Origin: Pseudooceanicola nanhaiensis DSM 18065
Lineage (GTDB): Bacteria; Pseudomonadota; Alphaproteobacteria; Rhodobacterales; Rhodobacteraceae
Direction of reading: 5' to 3'
Length of the DNA stretch: 64,000 nucleotides
Assembly: GCF_000688295.1 (NCBI RefSeq)
Contig: NZ_JHZF01000017.1
Span: 79,480-143,479, forward strand
In this document: positions 53,974-62,561 of the stretch, one piece after another
Layout: every line of letters begins with the position of its first letter
Position numbering within the stretch: position 1 is the first letter of the stretch
Position numbers and translations under genes: made by a program
Notes under the pieces: generated by a model
Database searches by the model: none
Told to the model about the DNA's origin: nothing
What the model saw: the letters and a program-made list of their open reading frames with translations, nothing else

Positions 53974-56082
53974 ATGAAAGATGACCTGACGGGCAGCGCG
54001 ATCGCCGCGATCTTCTCGCCGCGCAGCGTGGCGGTGATCGGCGCCTCGAGCAATCCCACAAAGCTGGGCGGGCGGCCGGTCGCCTTCCTCAAGGATTACG
54101 GCTTCAAGGGCGAGATCTATCCGGTGAACGCCGGCCAGGCCGAGGTGCAGGGGCTGGTCTCCTACAAGGACGTCCGCGACATCCCCGGCCCGGTCGACCA
54201 GGCGGTCATCGTCGTGCCCTCGCAGCATGTCGAGGAGGCGCTCCGGGGCTGTGCCGAGAAGGGCGTGAAGGTCGCGCAGGTCCTCAGCTCGGGCTTCGCC
54301 GAGGCGGACGAGGCCGGGCGCGCGCGGCAGGAACGCCTGATGGAGATCGTGCGAGAGACGGGCATCCGGATCACCGGGCCGAACGCGCTCGGCTCCGTCT
54401 CGCCGCCCGACCGGTTCTGCGCGACCTTCTCGACGGCGTTCCAGGGCATGCATCCTCCGGCCGGCAACGTCGCGGTCGTGACCCAGAGCGGGGCCTTCGG
54501 ATCCTGCACCTACGTGATGATCGCGCGCCGCGGGCTCGGCCTGTCGCGGATCGTGGCGACCGGAAACGAGGCCGATGTCGCCACGGCCGAGGTGATCTCC
54601 TACCTCGCGGACGATCCGGAGACCCGCGTGATCTGCGCGGCGGTCGAAAGCTGCCGGGACGGCGACGGGCTGAGGGCCGCGCTGCGCAAGGCGGCCGCGG
54701 CGGGCAAGCCGGTGATCTTCATGAAGGTCGGCGCCTCCGAGCTTGGAGCCAAGGCGGCGGCGACGCATACCGGGGCGCTCGCGGGGAATGACAAGGTCTT
54801 CGACACGGTCATCCGCGAGGGCGGCGCCTGGCGGGCGCGCTCGATCGAGGAGATGGTCGATCTGGCCTATGTCTTCGCGGTCGGCCCGGCCCCGCAGGGC
54901 CCGCGGGCGGCGATCGTGTCCCTGTCGGGCGGGATCGGCGTCATGATGGCGGATTCGGCCGAGGGCAGCGGGCTCGAGCTGCCGCCGCAGTCGGATGACC
55001 TGCGGGCGCGGGTACACGACATCCTCGACTTCGCCGAGGGGTCGAACCCGCTCGACGTGACCGCGCAGGTCGCGGTGCGGCAGCAGACGCTGCCGGTGAT
55101 CTACGACACGCTTCTGGCAAGCGGCGAATATGACGCGATCATGCTCTACCTCGCCAATTCGGGCATGTCGCCGACCGCCTTCGCGCCGCATCTGGGCTAC
55201 GTGCTGGAGGTCCGGGCCAAGCACCCCGACAAGGTGATCGGCGTCATAACTCCCGCCCATCCCGAGGTGCAGAAGGCGCTGGAGGAGGCAGGCGTCCTCG
55301 TCTTCGAGGATCCCTCCCGGCTGGTCCGTGCCCTCGGCGCGGCCGGATCTCTCGCCGGGCTGCGCGCGGCGGCCCTGGGGGTCGCGTCGGACGCGGGGAC
55401 TGCGCCGCGTGCCGATCTTTCGCAGCCGCTGACCGAGGCCCGCGCCAAGCGCCTCCTGGCCGACGCCGGGCTGCCCGTCCCGGCAGAGGCGGAATGCGGC
55501 GATGCCGAAGCCGCGGCGCGGGCCGCCGACGGGATCGGCTATCCGGTCGCCATGAAGATCCTCTCGCCCGATATCGCGCACAAGACGGAGGTGGGCGGCA
55601 TCGCCCTCGACCTGAAGGACGCCGAGGCGGTGCGCACGGCTTTCACCCGCATCACCGACAGCGCGCGCCGGCTGGCGCCGGACGCCCGGATCGACGGTGT
55701 CATCGTCGCGCCGATGGCAGGGGAGGGGGCCGAGATCATCCTCGGGCTGCACAACGACCCGGTCTTCGGGCCGATGATCCTGGCCGGGGCGGGCGGCGTC
55801 ATGGCCGAGATGCTGGGCGACGTGAGCTTCGCCTCGGTGCCCGTCAGCCGGGAGGCGGCGGAGCGCATGGTCGCGCCCGGCGATGGCTGGACCCGGTTGC
55901 TGGACGCCTGGCGCGGCCGCCCCGCGCGGGACCGGGCGGCGCTGGTCGAGGCGATCTGCCGGCTGTCGGATTTCGCCGTCGCCAACGCGGACCAGGTCGA
56001 CGGGGTCGAGATGAACCCGATCCTGGTGCGCAGCGAGGGGGCCGCGGTGCTCGACGCGCTGATCGTTCCGCGCTCCGCCTGA
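53974..56082 (+). CDS. ADP-forming acyl-CoA synthetase
   Basis: A 702-residue paralogue of the protein at 3141-5240 with the same domain order: CoA-binding domain (FSPRSVAVIGASSNPTKLGG), ligase domains with THTGALAGND carrying the expected phospho-histidine, and C-terminal ATP-grasp (VAMKILSPDIAHKTEVGGIA). It probably activates the acid taken up by the nearby tripartite tricarboxylate transporter, feeding the dehydrogenase and crotonase. It begins 12 bp after the dehydrogenase stop. A hairpin (GGCCGCCC/GGGCGGCC, 56095-56121) follows its stop. Confidence 0.88.
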   Translation: MKDDLTGSAIAAIFSPRSVAVIGASSNPTKLGGRPVAFLKDYGFKGEIYPVNAGQAEVQGLVSYKDVRDIPGPVDQAVIVVPSQHVEEALRGCAEKGVKVAQVLSSGFAEADEAGRARQERLMEIVRETGIRITGPNALGSVSPPDRFCATFSTAFQGMHPPAGNVAVVTQSGAFGSCTYVMIARRGLGLSRIVATGNEADVATAEVISYLADDPETRVICAAVESCRDGDGLRAALRKAAAAGKPVIFMKVGASELGAKAAATHTGALAGNDKVFDTVIREGGAWRARSIEEMVDLAYVFAVGPAPQGPRAAIVSLSGGIGVMMADSAEGSGLELPPQSDDLRARVHDILDFAEGSNPLDVTAQVAVRQQTLPVIYDTLLASGEYDAIMLYLANSGMSPTAFAPHLGYVLEVRAKHPDKVIGVITPAHPEVQKALEEAGVLVFEDPSRLVRALGAAGSLAGLRAAALGVASDAGTAPRADLSQPLTEARAKRLLADAGLPVPAEAECGDAEAAARAADGIGYPVAMKILSPDIAHKTEVGGIALDLKDAEAVRTAFTRITDSARRLAPDARIDGVIVAPMAGEGAEIILGLHNDPVFGPMILAGAGGVMAEMLGDVSFASVPVSREAAERMVAPGDGWTRLLDAWRGRPARDRAALVEAICRLSDFAVANADQVDGVEMNPILVRSEGAAVLDALIVPRSA

Positions 56083-56094
56083 TCGAACCGGCAG

Positions 56095-56121
56095 GGCCGC
56101 CCCGGGGAGTCCCGGGCGGCC
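56095..56121 (+). terminator. Hairpin after the acyl-CoA synthetase operon
   Basis: GGCCGCCC pairs with GGGCGGCC, with an inner GGG/CCC extension and a short loop, 12 bp past the stop. There is no U-tract. Confidence 0.5.
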
Positions 56122-56562
56122 GCGGACATCCGGCCTTCTGGCGAGAACGCTGCGTCCGGGGCTGTTCGACCTGCGGCTTCCCTGCCGGAGGCAGGGGGCC
56201 AGAACGGCCGTCTGGGGGCGCTGCGACGGCGGATGGCTCGTTTACCGATCGGTTGGTATAGTATTGCCGCGTCCGGGGCCATCAGCGCAGCCTCCGAGCC
56301 GTCCAGATATGTGCGATCTGGGTCCGGCTTCGAGGGCCGGACGCCTCCAGGGTAGGCCTTCACGATGGGGCCCGGCTCGGTGAAATGTCGGGGCGTTCTG
56401 AGAATAGCGCAATCTAAACAAGTAGATAAGGATAGACATCCTTTCGCAAAGCAGGCGGCTGCAGCGTCCATTTCGGCGTGACGCCGCGGGGCTCCCGCGC
56501 TCCGCCGCCTCCCCCGCCGTCGCCATGAATCTGTTGCGCGAATCCCGTCTCTCCATAGGCTG
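56122..56562. other. Gene-free upstream region of tctC
   Basis: About 440 bp with no supported gene. A TetR-type site, TACCGATCGGTTGGTA, lies at 56243-56258 and overlaps a TATAGT element at 56257-56262. The stretch 56397-56440 is notably AT-rich for this replicon. Short frames on the minus strand here have no ribosome site or family resemblance. Confidence 0.5.
56243..56258. promoter_or_regulatory. TetR-type operator, site 3
   Basis: TACCGATCGGTTGGTA contains the exact core ACCGATCGGT, next to a TATAGT -10-like sequence, 355 bp upstream of tctC. It could serve an upstream promoter. Confidence 0.55.
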
Positions 56563-56582
56563 TTAACCTACCGGTCGGTTAA
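56563..56582. promoter_or_regulatory. TetR-type operator, site 4, before tctC
   Basis: TTAACCTACCGGTCGGTTAA pairs at nine of ten positions and contains ACCGGTCGGT. It ends 30 bp before the tctC ATG, where a repressor would act. Best-preserved of the five sites. Confidence 0.7.
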
Positions 56583-56612
56583 TACATGACTGACATGAGA
56601 GGAGGAGACCCA

Positions 56613-57566
56613 ATGTTCAAGACGCTGCTCGGGGCCGCTGCCATCGCCGCGTTCACCGCCACCGCCGCCATCGCGCAGGAGGACTACCCGTCCGACACCG
56701 TGCGCATCATCGTGCCCTATTCGCCGGGGGGCGTGACCGATTTCTACGCCCGGCTGATCGCTCCGGAGCTGCAGGAGGCCTGGGGCCAGACGGTCGTCGT
56801 CGAGAACAAGCCCGGGTCGGGCTCGCTCGTCGGCGCGATGGAGGTCGGGCGTGCAGAGCCCGACGGGCATACGCTGCTGCTCGGCTCCTACGGGCTGCTG
56901 TCGAACCAGATCCTCCTGCCGGATTCGCCCTATGATCCCGAGAGCATCGACCCCGTCTACCTGCTGGGGCGCGGCGCCAACATGCTGGTCATCAGCGGCG
57001 AATTCGAACACGACACGCTGGACTCCCTGACCGAATACGCCAAGGCGAACCCCGGGCAACTCCGCATCGCCTCTTCCGGCATCGGGGCGAGCCCGCATAT
57101 CGCCGCGCTCATGTGGGCCGACCGCGCGGGGACCGAGTTCCTGCACATTCCCTACCAGGGGACGGCGCCGGCGATGACCGATGTGCTCGCGGGCCGGGTC
57201 GATGGCATCTTCGACGGCATCTCGGGCATGGCCAACGTGCGGGCCGGACGGACCAAGGCCCTCGCGATCGCGGCCGAGCGGCGCCACCCCGAAGCGCCCG
57301 ACGTGCCCACCTTCCGCGAAAAGGGCATCGACCTGGTCTTCGGGTCCTTCTTCGGCTTCTTCGTCCCGACCGGCACGCCGCAGGAGGTCCAGGACAAGAT
57401 CTTCACCACGATCGCCGAGATCGCGCGGCGCCCGGACATCGACGAACAGCTCGTCAAGCGGGGGCTCGATACCGCGCCGCGGACCGAGGCGGAGTTCGAG
57501 GCGTTCATGTCCTCGGAACTGGCGGAGCTTCAGCGCCTCTCGGACGAGGGCAAGCTGTCGAGGTGA
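56613..57566 (+). CDS. tctC: Tripartite tricarboxylate transporter binding protein, TctC family
   Basis: A 317-residue TctC (Bug) protein with the signal peptide MFKTLLGAAAIAAFTATAAIA. The family pattern VRIIVPYSPGGVTDFYARLI is followed by VVVENKPGSGSLVGAMEVGR, FLHIPYQGTAPAMTDVLAGR and FFVPTGTPQEV. The ATG follows GAGGAGGAG. Membrane partners are not adjacent: tctB and tctA lie 4.5 kb downstream behind a decayed ORF, so this protein may serve them. Preceded by TetR-type operators and followed by a TetR gene. Confidence 0.9.
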   Translation: MFKTLLGAAAIAAFTATAAIAQEDYPSDTVRIIVPYSPGGVTDFYARLIAPELQEAWGQTVVVENKPGSGSLVGAMEVGRAEPDGHTLLLGSYGLLSNQILLPDSPYDPESIDPVYLLGRGANMLVISGEFEHDTLDSLTEYAKANPGQLRIASSGIGASPHIAALMWADRAGTEFLHIPYQGTAPAMTDVLAGRVDGIFDGISGMANVRAGRTKALAIAAERRHPEAPDVPTFREKGIDLVFGSFFGFFVPTGTPQEVQDKIFTTIAEIARRPDIDEQLVKRGLDTAPRTEAEFEAFMSSELAELQRLSDEGKLSR

Positions 57567-57727
57567 GAAGCGCGGTCCGGCGCGCGCGTGCCGGGCCATC
57601 GCGGCACCGGCCTCTGGCTGAACAAGACTTGTGAAGGGCAGGGATGCGCCATAACCTGTCGCCTTCACGTTCGCCGCCGACGCGGGAGCATGTCTCAGAG
57701 GTCGGCCGCAGCCGGCCGCCCCGGTAA

Positions 57728-58399
57728 GTGGAGCGTCAGACGGTGCGCCAGAAGCGAGCTTCAGACACAGGCAACACCGACCCCGCCCGGATCGACCGGC
57801 GCACGCAGATCATCGAGGAGGCCTCGCTCCTGTTCTCGCGCAGGGGCTACCTCGGCACCTCGCTGCGCGACGTGGCGGACCGCTGCGACATGACGAAGGC
57901 GGCGCTCTATTACTACTTTCCCGACAAGGAGAGCCTGGTCCGCGCGGTCTACGTGACGCGGATGACCCAGCTCAACCGGTCGATGCGGCAGGTGCTGAGC
58001 CGTGCCCCGGACGATCCGGTCGCCCGGATCGCGGCCTTCGTGCGGCATTGCGCCAACCGGATCGACGGCAACCGCGAATCCTGGATGGTGGGCAGCCAGC
58101 TCTTCGGCTCGATCGAGGCGGCGCCGGGCACAGAGGAGGCCGTGGCGCTGCGCGACGAATTCGAGGCGCTGCTCCGGACCGAGATCGAGCGCGCGATGGA
58201 CATGGGCATCTTCCGCCGGAACGATTCCCGGCTGACGACGCGGATGCTCCTGTCCTGGGTCAATTACATCCCCCGCTGGCACAAGCACGGCACGGGGCTG
58301 TCGGCGGAGCAGGTCTGCGACAACTTCCTGAACATCTCGCTGAACGGGCTGCTTCTCGCGCCCGGAGAGACGGAGACGCAGCCGACAGGCCCGGGCTAG
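57728..58399 (+). CDS. TetR-family transcriptional regulator
   Basis: A 223-residue TetR protein. The helix-turn-helix (about 25-70) is LFSRRGYLGTSLRDVADRCD, then KAALYYYFPDKESLVRAVYV, followed by a helical C-terminal domain of the kind seen in regulators of fatty-acid and acyl-CoA genes. The GTG start has only a weak ribosome site; another GTG at 57743 would shorten it by five residues. It is the most likely owner of the five ACCGRWCGGT-like sites before the surrounding acyl-CoA and TTT genes. Its stop overlaps the end of the convergent gene. Confidence 0.87.
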   Translation: MERQTVRQKRASDTGNTDPARIDRRTQIIEEASLLFSRRGYLGTSLRDVADRCDMTKAALYYYFPDKESLVRAVYVTRMTQLNRSMRQVLSRAPDDPVARIAAFVRHCANRIDGNRESWMVGSQLFGSIEAAPGTEEAVALRDEFEALLRTEIERAMDMGIFRRNDSRLTTRMLLSWVNYIPRWHKHGTGLSAEQVCDNFLNISLNGLLLAPGETETQPTGPG

Positions 58400-59055
58400 G
58401 CGAGCGGACCCTTCACCATCTGCGCGATCGCGCCGAAGAAGCACGCCGTGCCGAGAAGGACGAAGACGTGCCAGATCGTGAAGTGGAACGGCAGGCGGTC
58501 GAAGATGTAGAAGGCCACGCCGAAGGTGTAGCAGAGCCCTCCGGCGACCACGCAGGCCAGCACTCCCGGCGGCAGGGCGAAGATCATGTCGCGGTCCACC
58601 ACCACGGCGGCCCAGCCCATGCCGAGGTAGAGCGCGATCGACAGCCAGCGGAACCTGTGCGGGGCGAGCATCTTGAGCGCGGCCCCCGCCGCCGCCGTGC
58701 ACCACATGGTGATGAGCAGCGCGGCCGGATGCGCCGCGGCCAGCAGCGACAGGGGTGTGTAGGTGCCCGCGATCTTGAAATAGATTCCGCTGTGGTCGAG
58801 GCGCCGGAGAAGGCCCTGCCACCGCACGCTGTCGAGCATGTTGTAGAGCGCCGAGAACCCGAGCATCGCCACCAGCGTGACGCCGTAGATCCCGGCCGCG
58901 AGAATCACGGGCGTCTCGTCATGCACGAGGATCACCCACACCAGCAGGAACGGCACCGCGATCAGCGCCAGCGACAGGCCGACCACGTGCACCACGGCAT
59001 CGCTGAGCCGCTCGGCACGGCTGTAGGCAGGACGAATTCCGGGCTGCAGGAGCAT
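58396..59055 (-). CDS. Hemolysin III family (TrhA/PAQR-like) membrane protein
   Basis: A 219-residue protein with seven predicted helices and the family signatures AERLSDAVVHVVGLSLALIA, SALYNMLDSVRWQGLLRRLDHSGIYFKIAGTY (the HxxG-type SxxxH and DHSGIY motifs) and FHFTIWHVFVLLG near the end. It is a member of the HlyIII/PAQR family; bacterial TrhA members influence membrane fluidity. It is divergent from the Na+/H+ exchanger gene. The 183-bp gap contains no clear operator. Confidence 0.87.
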   Translation of the reverse strand: MLLQPGIRPAYSRAERLSDAVVHVVGLSLALIAVPFLLVWVILVHDETPVILAAGIYGVTLVAMLGFSALYNMLDSVRWQGLLRRLDHSGIYFKIAGTYTPLSLLAAAHPAALLITMWCTAAAGAALKMLAPHRFRWLSIALYLGMGWAAVVVDRDMIFALPPGVLACVVAGGLCYTFGVAFYIFDRLPFHFTIWHVFVLLGTACFFGAIAQMVKGPLA

Positions 59056-59238
59056 GAATGTACCTGTGGGTCCAAGAGGGAGGAAAGCTCCTGTTGACGG
59101 ACCACGGCGCGGCAGTGCAGTCAATCCTCTCGGTCGCTCCGACACCGTCACCGCACCCGACGTCAGCGGCGTTTTCACGCCGTTGCCGCATCGGGTTGCA
59201 GATGGTGCCGGTGTCGCGTCTTCTGCTAATCCGGGCCC

Positions 59239-61740
59239 ATGGACATCATCATCCTCACCACCGTAATCGCGTCGTTCTTCGTCGTCATCGGCGCGGCCGA
59301 ACCGCTGGCGGCGCGGCTTCGGCTGCCCTACAGCGTGATCCTCGCGGTGCTGGGCATCCTGATCGGTGTCGGGGCGACCTTCTTCCTGCGCACGACCCTG
59401 ACAGACGCGCTCAATCCGGTGGCCGAGGCCATCCTCGGGCTGCCCATCCGGTCGAACGTCTTCCTCTACGTGTTCCTGCCGACGCTGCTGTTCCAGGCGA
59501 CGCTCGGGATGAACCTGCGGCGGATGCTGGACGACTGGGTACCGATCCTCGTTCTCGCCGTGGTGGCCGTGGTGGTGGCGACGGTCGGGATCGGATACGC
59601 CCTGTCCTGGGTCAGCGGCCTGCCGCTGGCGGTCTGTCTGCTGGTCGGGGCGATCGTCTCGACCACGGATCCCTCGGCGGTGGTCTCGATCTTCCGGTCG
59701 ATGTCCGCGCCCCGCCGTCTGGCGCGGATCATCGAGGGCGAGAGCCTGCTGAACGACGCCGCGGCCATCGCGCTCTTCGGCCTGTTCATGGGCTTCGTGA
59801 TGCTGGGCCTGCCCGATCCGGACCTCGGCGAGGCGGTGGCGCGGTTCCCGGTGCTGATCCTCGGAGGGGCGCTCAGCGGCTGGCTGGCGGCGCGCGTGGC
59901 GGTCTGGATCATGGGGCTCTTCGGCCGGCACGAGCTGGCGCAGCTGTCGGTCTCGGTGGCGCTTCCCTACCTCGCCTATATCGGGGCCGAGCAGATCGTC
60001 GGCGCCTCGGGCGTGATCGCCGTGGTCGCCGCCGGTCTGACGCTCAACCTGACCGCGCCGGGCCGCCTGTCGCCGCAGGCGTGGCTCAACATGCGCGAGC
60101 TCTGGGACGTGCTCGCGCATTGGGCCGGGGCGCTGATCTTCATCCTCGCCGCCCTGCTGATCCCGCGCCTGCTGGAGGAGGTCCGGCTGGAGGACTTCGG
60201 GTTGATCGTCGTCGTCGTCGTCGCGGCCATCGCGGCCCGGTCGGTGATCCTGTTCGGGCTGCTGCCACTCCTGACCGCGCTCAGGCTGTCGCCGCCCGTG
60301 GATCGGCCCTACCGCATCGCGATCCTCTGGGGCGGGCTGCGCGGGGCGGTGACGCTGGCGCTGGCGCTGGCGGTGACGGAAAGCCTGCGGGTGCCGGGCG
60401 ACGTGCAGCGCCTTGTCGGCATCCTCGCCACCGGGTTCACGCTCTTCACCCTGATCGTGCAGGGCACCACGCTGCGGCCGGTGATCCACCGGCTAGGGCT
60501 CGACCGGCTGTCGGCGATGGACGAGGCGCTGTCACGGCAGGTCGTGGCCGTGGCGCTCCAGACGGTGCGCGAGGACGTGGCGCGCAGCACCGAGGATTAC
60601 GACCTCAGCCGCGAGATCGTGCGCTCGGAGGCCAAGCGCTTCGGCGACCGGCTGCAGGAGGCCGTCCGCGCGGCCGAGGCCAGCGCCGACATCCTCGACC
60701 GTGACCGCATCACGCTGGGGCTGATCGCGCTGGCCGGGCATGAACGCGACGCGATCCTGCAGAAGATGCGCGAACGGACGATCTCGGCCCGGATGGCCGA
60801 TCAGGTCCTGTCCGAGGCCGACAGGCTGATCGAGGGCACCCGCACGGCGGGGCGCAACGGGTACCAGCGCGCAGCCCGGCGCAGCGTGGCCTACGGGCGC
60901 ACCTTCCGGGCCGCCGGGCTCTTGCACGGGCGGCTCGGCCTGCCGGGGCCGCTGGCCCGGATGACCGCCGACCGGTTCGAGCTGCTGCTCTCCCAGCACC
61001 TGATCCTGCGCGATCTCGGCGTCTTCATCGAGGGCCGCATCCGGCGCATCCACGGCCGCCGCGTGGCCGACCTGCTGCACGAGCTGCTGACCCGCCGGAT
61101 CGAGATGGTGGAGACCGCGCTGGAGGGGCTGCGGCTGCAATATCCGGGCTATGCCGAGGAACTGGAACGCCGTTTCATCCGCCGCACCGCCCTCAGGCTG
61201 GAGGAGCGCGAATATACCGTGATGCGCGAGGACGGGCTGATCGGCGCCGAGGTCTACACCGCCCTGATGCAGGACCTCAACCTGCGCCGCGCCAAGGCCG
61301 AGGCCCGCCCGCCCCTCGATATCGCGGTTCAGCGGACGGCGCTGGTGCGGCAGTTTCCGCTCTTCTCGGATCTCGACGAGGCCACGCTGAAGCGGCTGGC
61401 CGGTGCGCTCAAGACCCGCTACGTCGACGCGGGCGAGGTGCTGATGCGCCGCGACACCGCGGCGCCGAGCGTGTTCTTCATCGCCTCCGGCGCAGTCAAG
61501 CTTGAGACCGCCGGCCAGTCGTGGCGGCTCGGACCCGGAGAGATGTTCGGGCAGATGGCGATCCTGACCCGCCGGCCCCGGCGCGCCGAGGCCCATGCCA
61601 TCGCACCGACGACGCTGATGGTCCTCGACGAAGACCGCTTCCGTCGCCTTCTGGCCCGCAGCGACCTGCTGCGCAGCGCGGTCAAGGCGAGCGCCGAGAA
61701 ACGCGGCATCGAGCCGTCCGAAGTGCTGGGCGGAGTGTAG
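59239..61740 (+). CDS. Na+/H+ exchanger with C-terminal cyclic-nucleotide-binding domain
   Basis: An 833-residue protein. Residues 1 to about 410 form a CPA1-type exchanger with some 12 helices, including VGAIVSTTDPSAVVSIFRS, IIEGESLLNDAAAIALFGL with the essential ND pair, and GGLRGAVTLALALAV. A long cytoplasmic helical region follows (about 420-690). Residues about 700-815 form a cyclic-nucleotide-binding-like beta-roll (FPLFSDLDEATLKRLAGAL, FFIASGAVKLE, GEMFGQMAIL). This resembles sperm-type NHE minus the voltage sensor. It should exchange Na+ for H+ and may respond to cAMP or another ligand. Confidence 0.9.
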   Translation: MDIIILTTVIASFFVVIGAAEPLAARLRLPYSVILAVLGILIGVGATFFLRTTLTDALNPVAEAILGLPIRSNVFLYVFLPTLLFQATLGMNLRRMLDDWVPILVLAVVAVVVATVGIGYALSWVSGLPLAVCLLVGAIVSTTDPSAVVSIFRSMSAPRRLARIIEGESLLNDAAAIALFGLFMGFVMLGLPDPDLGEAVARFPVLILGGALSGWLAARVAVWIMGLFGRHELAQLSVSVALPYLAYIGAEQIVGASGVIAVVAAGLTLNLTAPGRLSPQAWLNMRELWDVLAHWAGALIFILAALLIPRLLEEVRLEDFGLIVVVVVAAIAARSVILFGLLPLLTALRLSPPVDRPYRIAILWGGLRGAVTLALALAVTESLRVPGDVQRLVGILATGFTLFTLIVQGTTLRPVIHRLGLDRLSAMDEALSRQVVAVALQTVREDVARSTEDYDLSREIVRSEAKRFGDRLQEAVRAAEASADILDRDRITLGLIALAGHERDAILQKMRERTISARMADQVLSEADRLIEGTRTAGRNGYQRAARRSVAYGRTFRAAGLLHGRLGLPGPLARMTADRFELLLSQHLILRDLGVFIEGRIRRIHGRRVADLLHELLTRRIEMVETALEGLRLQYPGYAEELERRFIRRTALRLEEREYTVMREDGLIGAEVYTALMQDLNLRRAKAEARPPLDIAVQRTALVRQFPLFSDLDEATLKRLAGALKTRYVDAGEVLMRRDTAAPSVFFIASGAVKLETAGQSWRLGPGEMFGQMAILTRRPRRAEAHAIAPTTLMVLDEDRFRRLLARSDLLRSAVKASAEKRGIEPSEVLGGV

Positions 61741-61864
61741 GGCCGGCGACCAAGGCGCTGTCCGGCCTCCGAATCCCGGGCCTCGACTTCACGTATCTGG
61801 GAAACGCGCGTGGCCGGACTTTCTCCTTGAGCCTGACGCCGCGGCACGCCTACCGTTCTTCTGA

Positions 61865-61880
61865 CTGACCGGACGGTCAG
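61865..61880. promoter_or_regulatory. TetR-type operator, site 5, before tctBA
   Basis: CTGACCGGACGGTCAG is palindromic at seven of eight positions and contains ACCGGACGGT. It lies 45 bp upstream of the first ORF in the tctBA leader. Confidence 0.65.
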
Positions 61881-61924
61881 ATTGCGCGCGGCTCCCAGGT
61901 CGCGCGCCGGAGGAGGAGGATCCC

Positions 61925-62047
61925 ATGAAAAGCACTCTCGCGGCCCCGGCCGCCACCATCACCCTGTCCGGCGCGCAGGGCCGATCCCGTGCTGAAGGAG
62001 TTGGTCGGGCCGGGCCGCCCGACGCCGCGGTGACGATCCCCTCTTGA
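61925..62047 (+). pseudogene. Remnant of a TctC-type gene (signal peptide fragment)
   Basis: An ATG with a strong GGAGGAGGA ribosome site opens a 40-codon frame starting MKSTLAAPAATITLSGAQG, which resembles the signal peptide of a TctC protein. The frame then ends without any binding-protein domain. A shifted frame over the same bases reads ADPVLKELVGPGRPTPR. This fits a tctC reduced by an internal deletion, which kept its promoter, operator and ribosome site in front of tctBA. Alternatively it is a short leader ORF coupling translation. Confidence 0.5.
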
Positions 62048-62102
62048 TGACCATCTCGGAGCGGCCCGAGGGCCGCGCGACCCATTTCCGGACGCCGATG
62101 CC

Positions 62103-62561
62103 ATGAGATCCTACCTGAACCGCGACCTGATGACCGGAGCCCTGATCTTCGGCCTCGGGCTTGCCGCGACGCTCTATGCCCAGTCCAGCTATCAGCTGGG
62201 CACCTTCCGGACACCCGGTCCGGGCCTCTTCCCGACCCTCGTATCGAGCCTGCTCACCCTCGTCGGTGTGGGACTGCTGCTGCAGGCGCTGCTGGCCCCG
62301 GTGCCCGAGACCCTGCCGCAGTTCGAGACGCGGCCCTTCGTCCTCGTCATGGTCGCGGTCGCGGCCTTCGCGGTGATCTTTCCCTATCTCGGCTACGCGC
62401 TCGCGGTCTTCGCCCTGTCGCTGATCTCGAGCTTCGCCGACGACCAGATGAAGCTGACCCGCAAGATGGTGCTTGCCGCGGTCGTCACCGGCATCGCCGT
62501 GCTGCTCTTCCGGGGGATCCTCGGCGTGCGCCTGCCCGTCTTCGGCATGGGAGGCTTCTGA
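62103..62561 (+). CDS. tctB: Tripartite tricarboxylate transporter small membrane subunit, TctB family
   Basis: A 152-residue membrane protein with four predicted helices. It has the TctB pattern MTGALIFGLGLAATLYAQSS, then QLGTFRTPGPGLFPTLVSSL near the start, and further helices at about 75-100 and 115-140. Its ATG overlaps the stop of a short upstream ORF. Its TGA overlaps the tctA ATG (TGATG), so it is translated as one unit with tctA. Confidence 0.88.
   Translation: MRSYLNRDLMTGALIFGLGLAATLYAQSSYQLGTFRTPGPGLFPTLVSSLLTLVGVGLLLQALLAPVPETLPQFETRPFVLVMVAVAAFAVIFPYLGYALAVFALSLISSFADDQMKLTRKMVLAAVVTGIAVLLFRGILGVRLPVFGMGGF

Larger units (their letters stand above)
61741..62102. other. Leader region of tctBA with a decayed binding-protein ORF
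   Basis: This 362-bp stretch holds a TetR-type operator (61865-61880), a strong GGAGGAGGA ribosome site, and two short overlapping ORFs (61925-62047 and 62047-62106) chained by TGATG and ATGA junctions into tctB. The complete tctC expected at this point in a tctCBA operon is missing. Confidence 0.6.

Noticed and set aside
51745..55752. A 1,335-codon open frame on the minus strand opposite the crotonase/dehydrogenase/synthetase operon
   Set aside because: It is the antisense shadow of three clearly recognisable genes in very GC-rich DNA; its translation is Arg/Asp/Gly/His-rich with no family motifs or ribosome site.
56242..56556. Short minus-strand frame of 104 codons upstream of tctC
   Set aside because: No ribosome site or recognisable motif, Arg/Gly-rich composition, and it covers the TetR-type operator.
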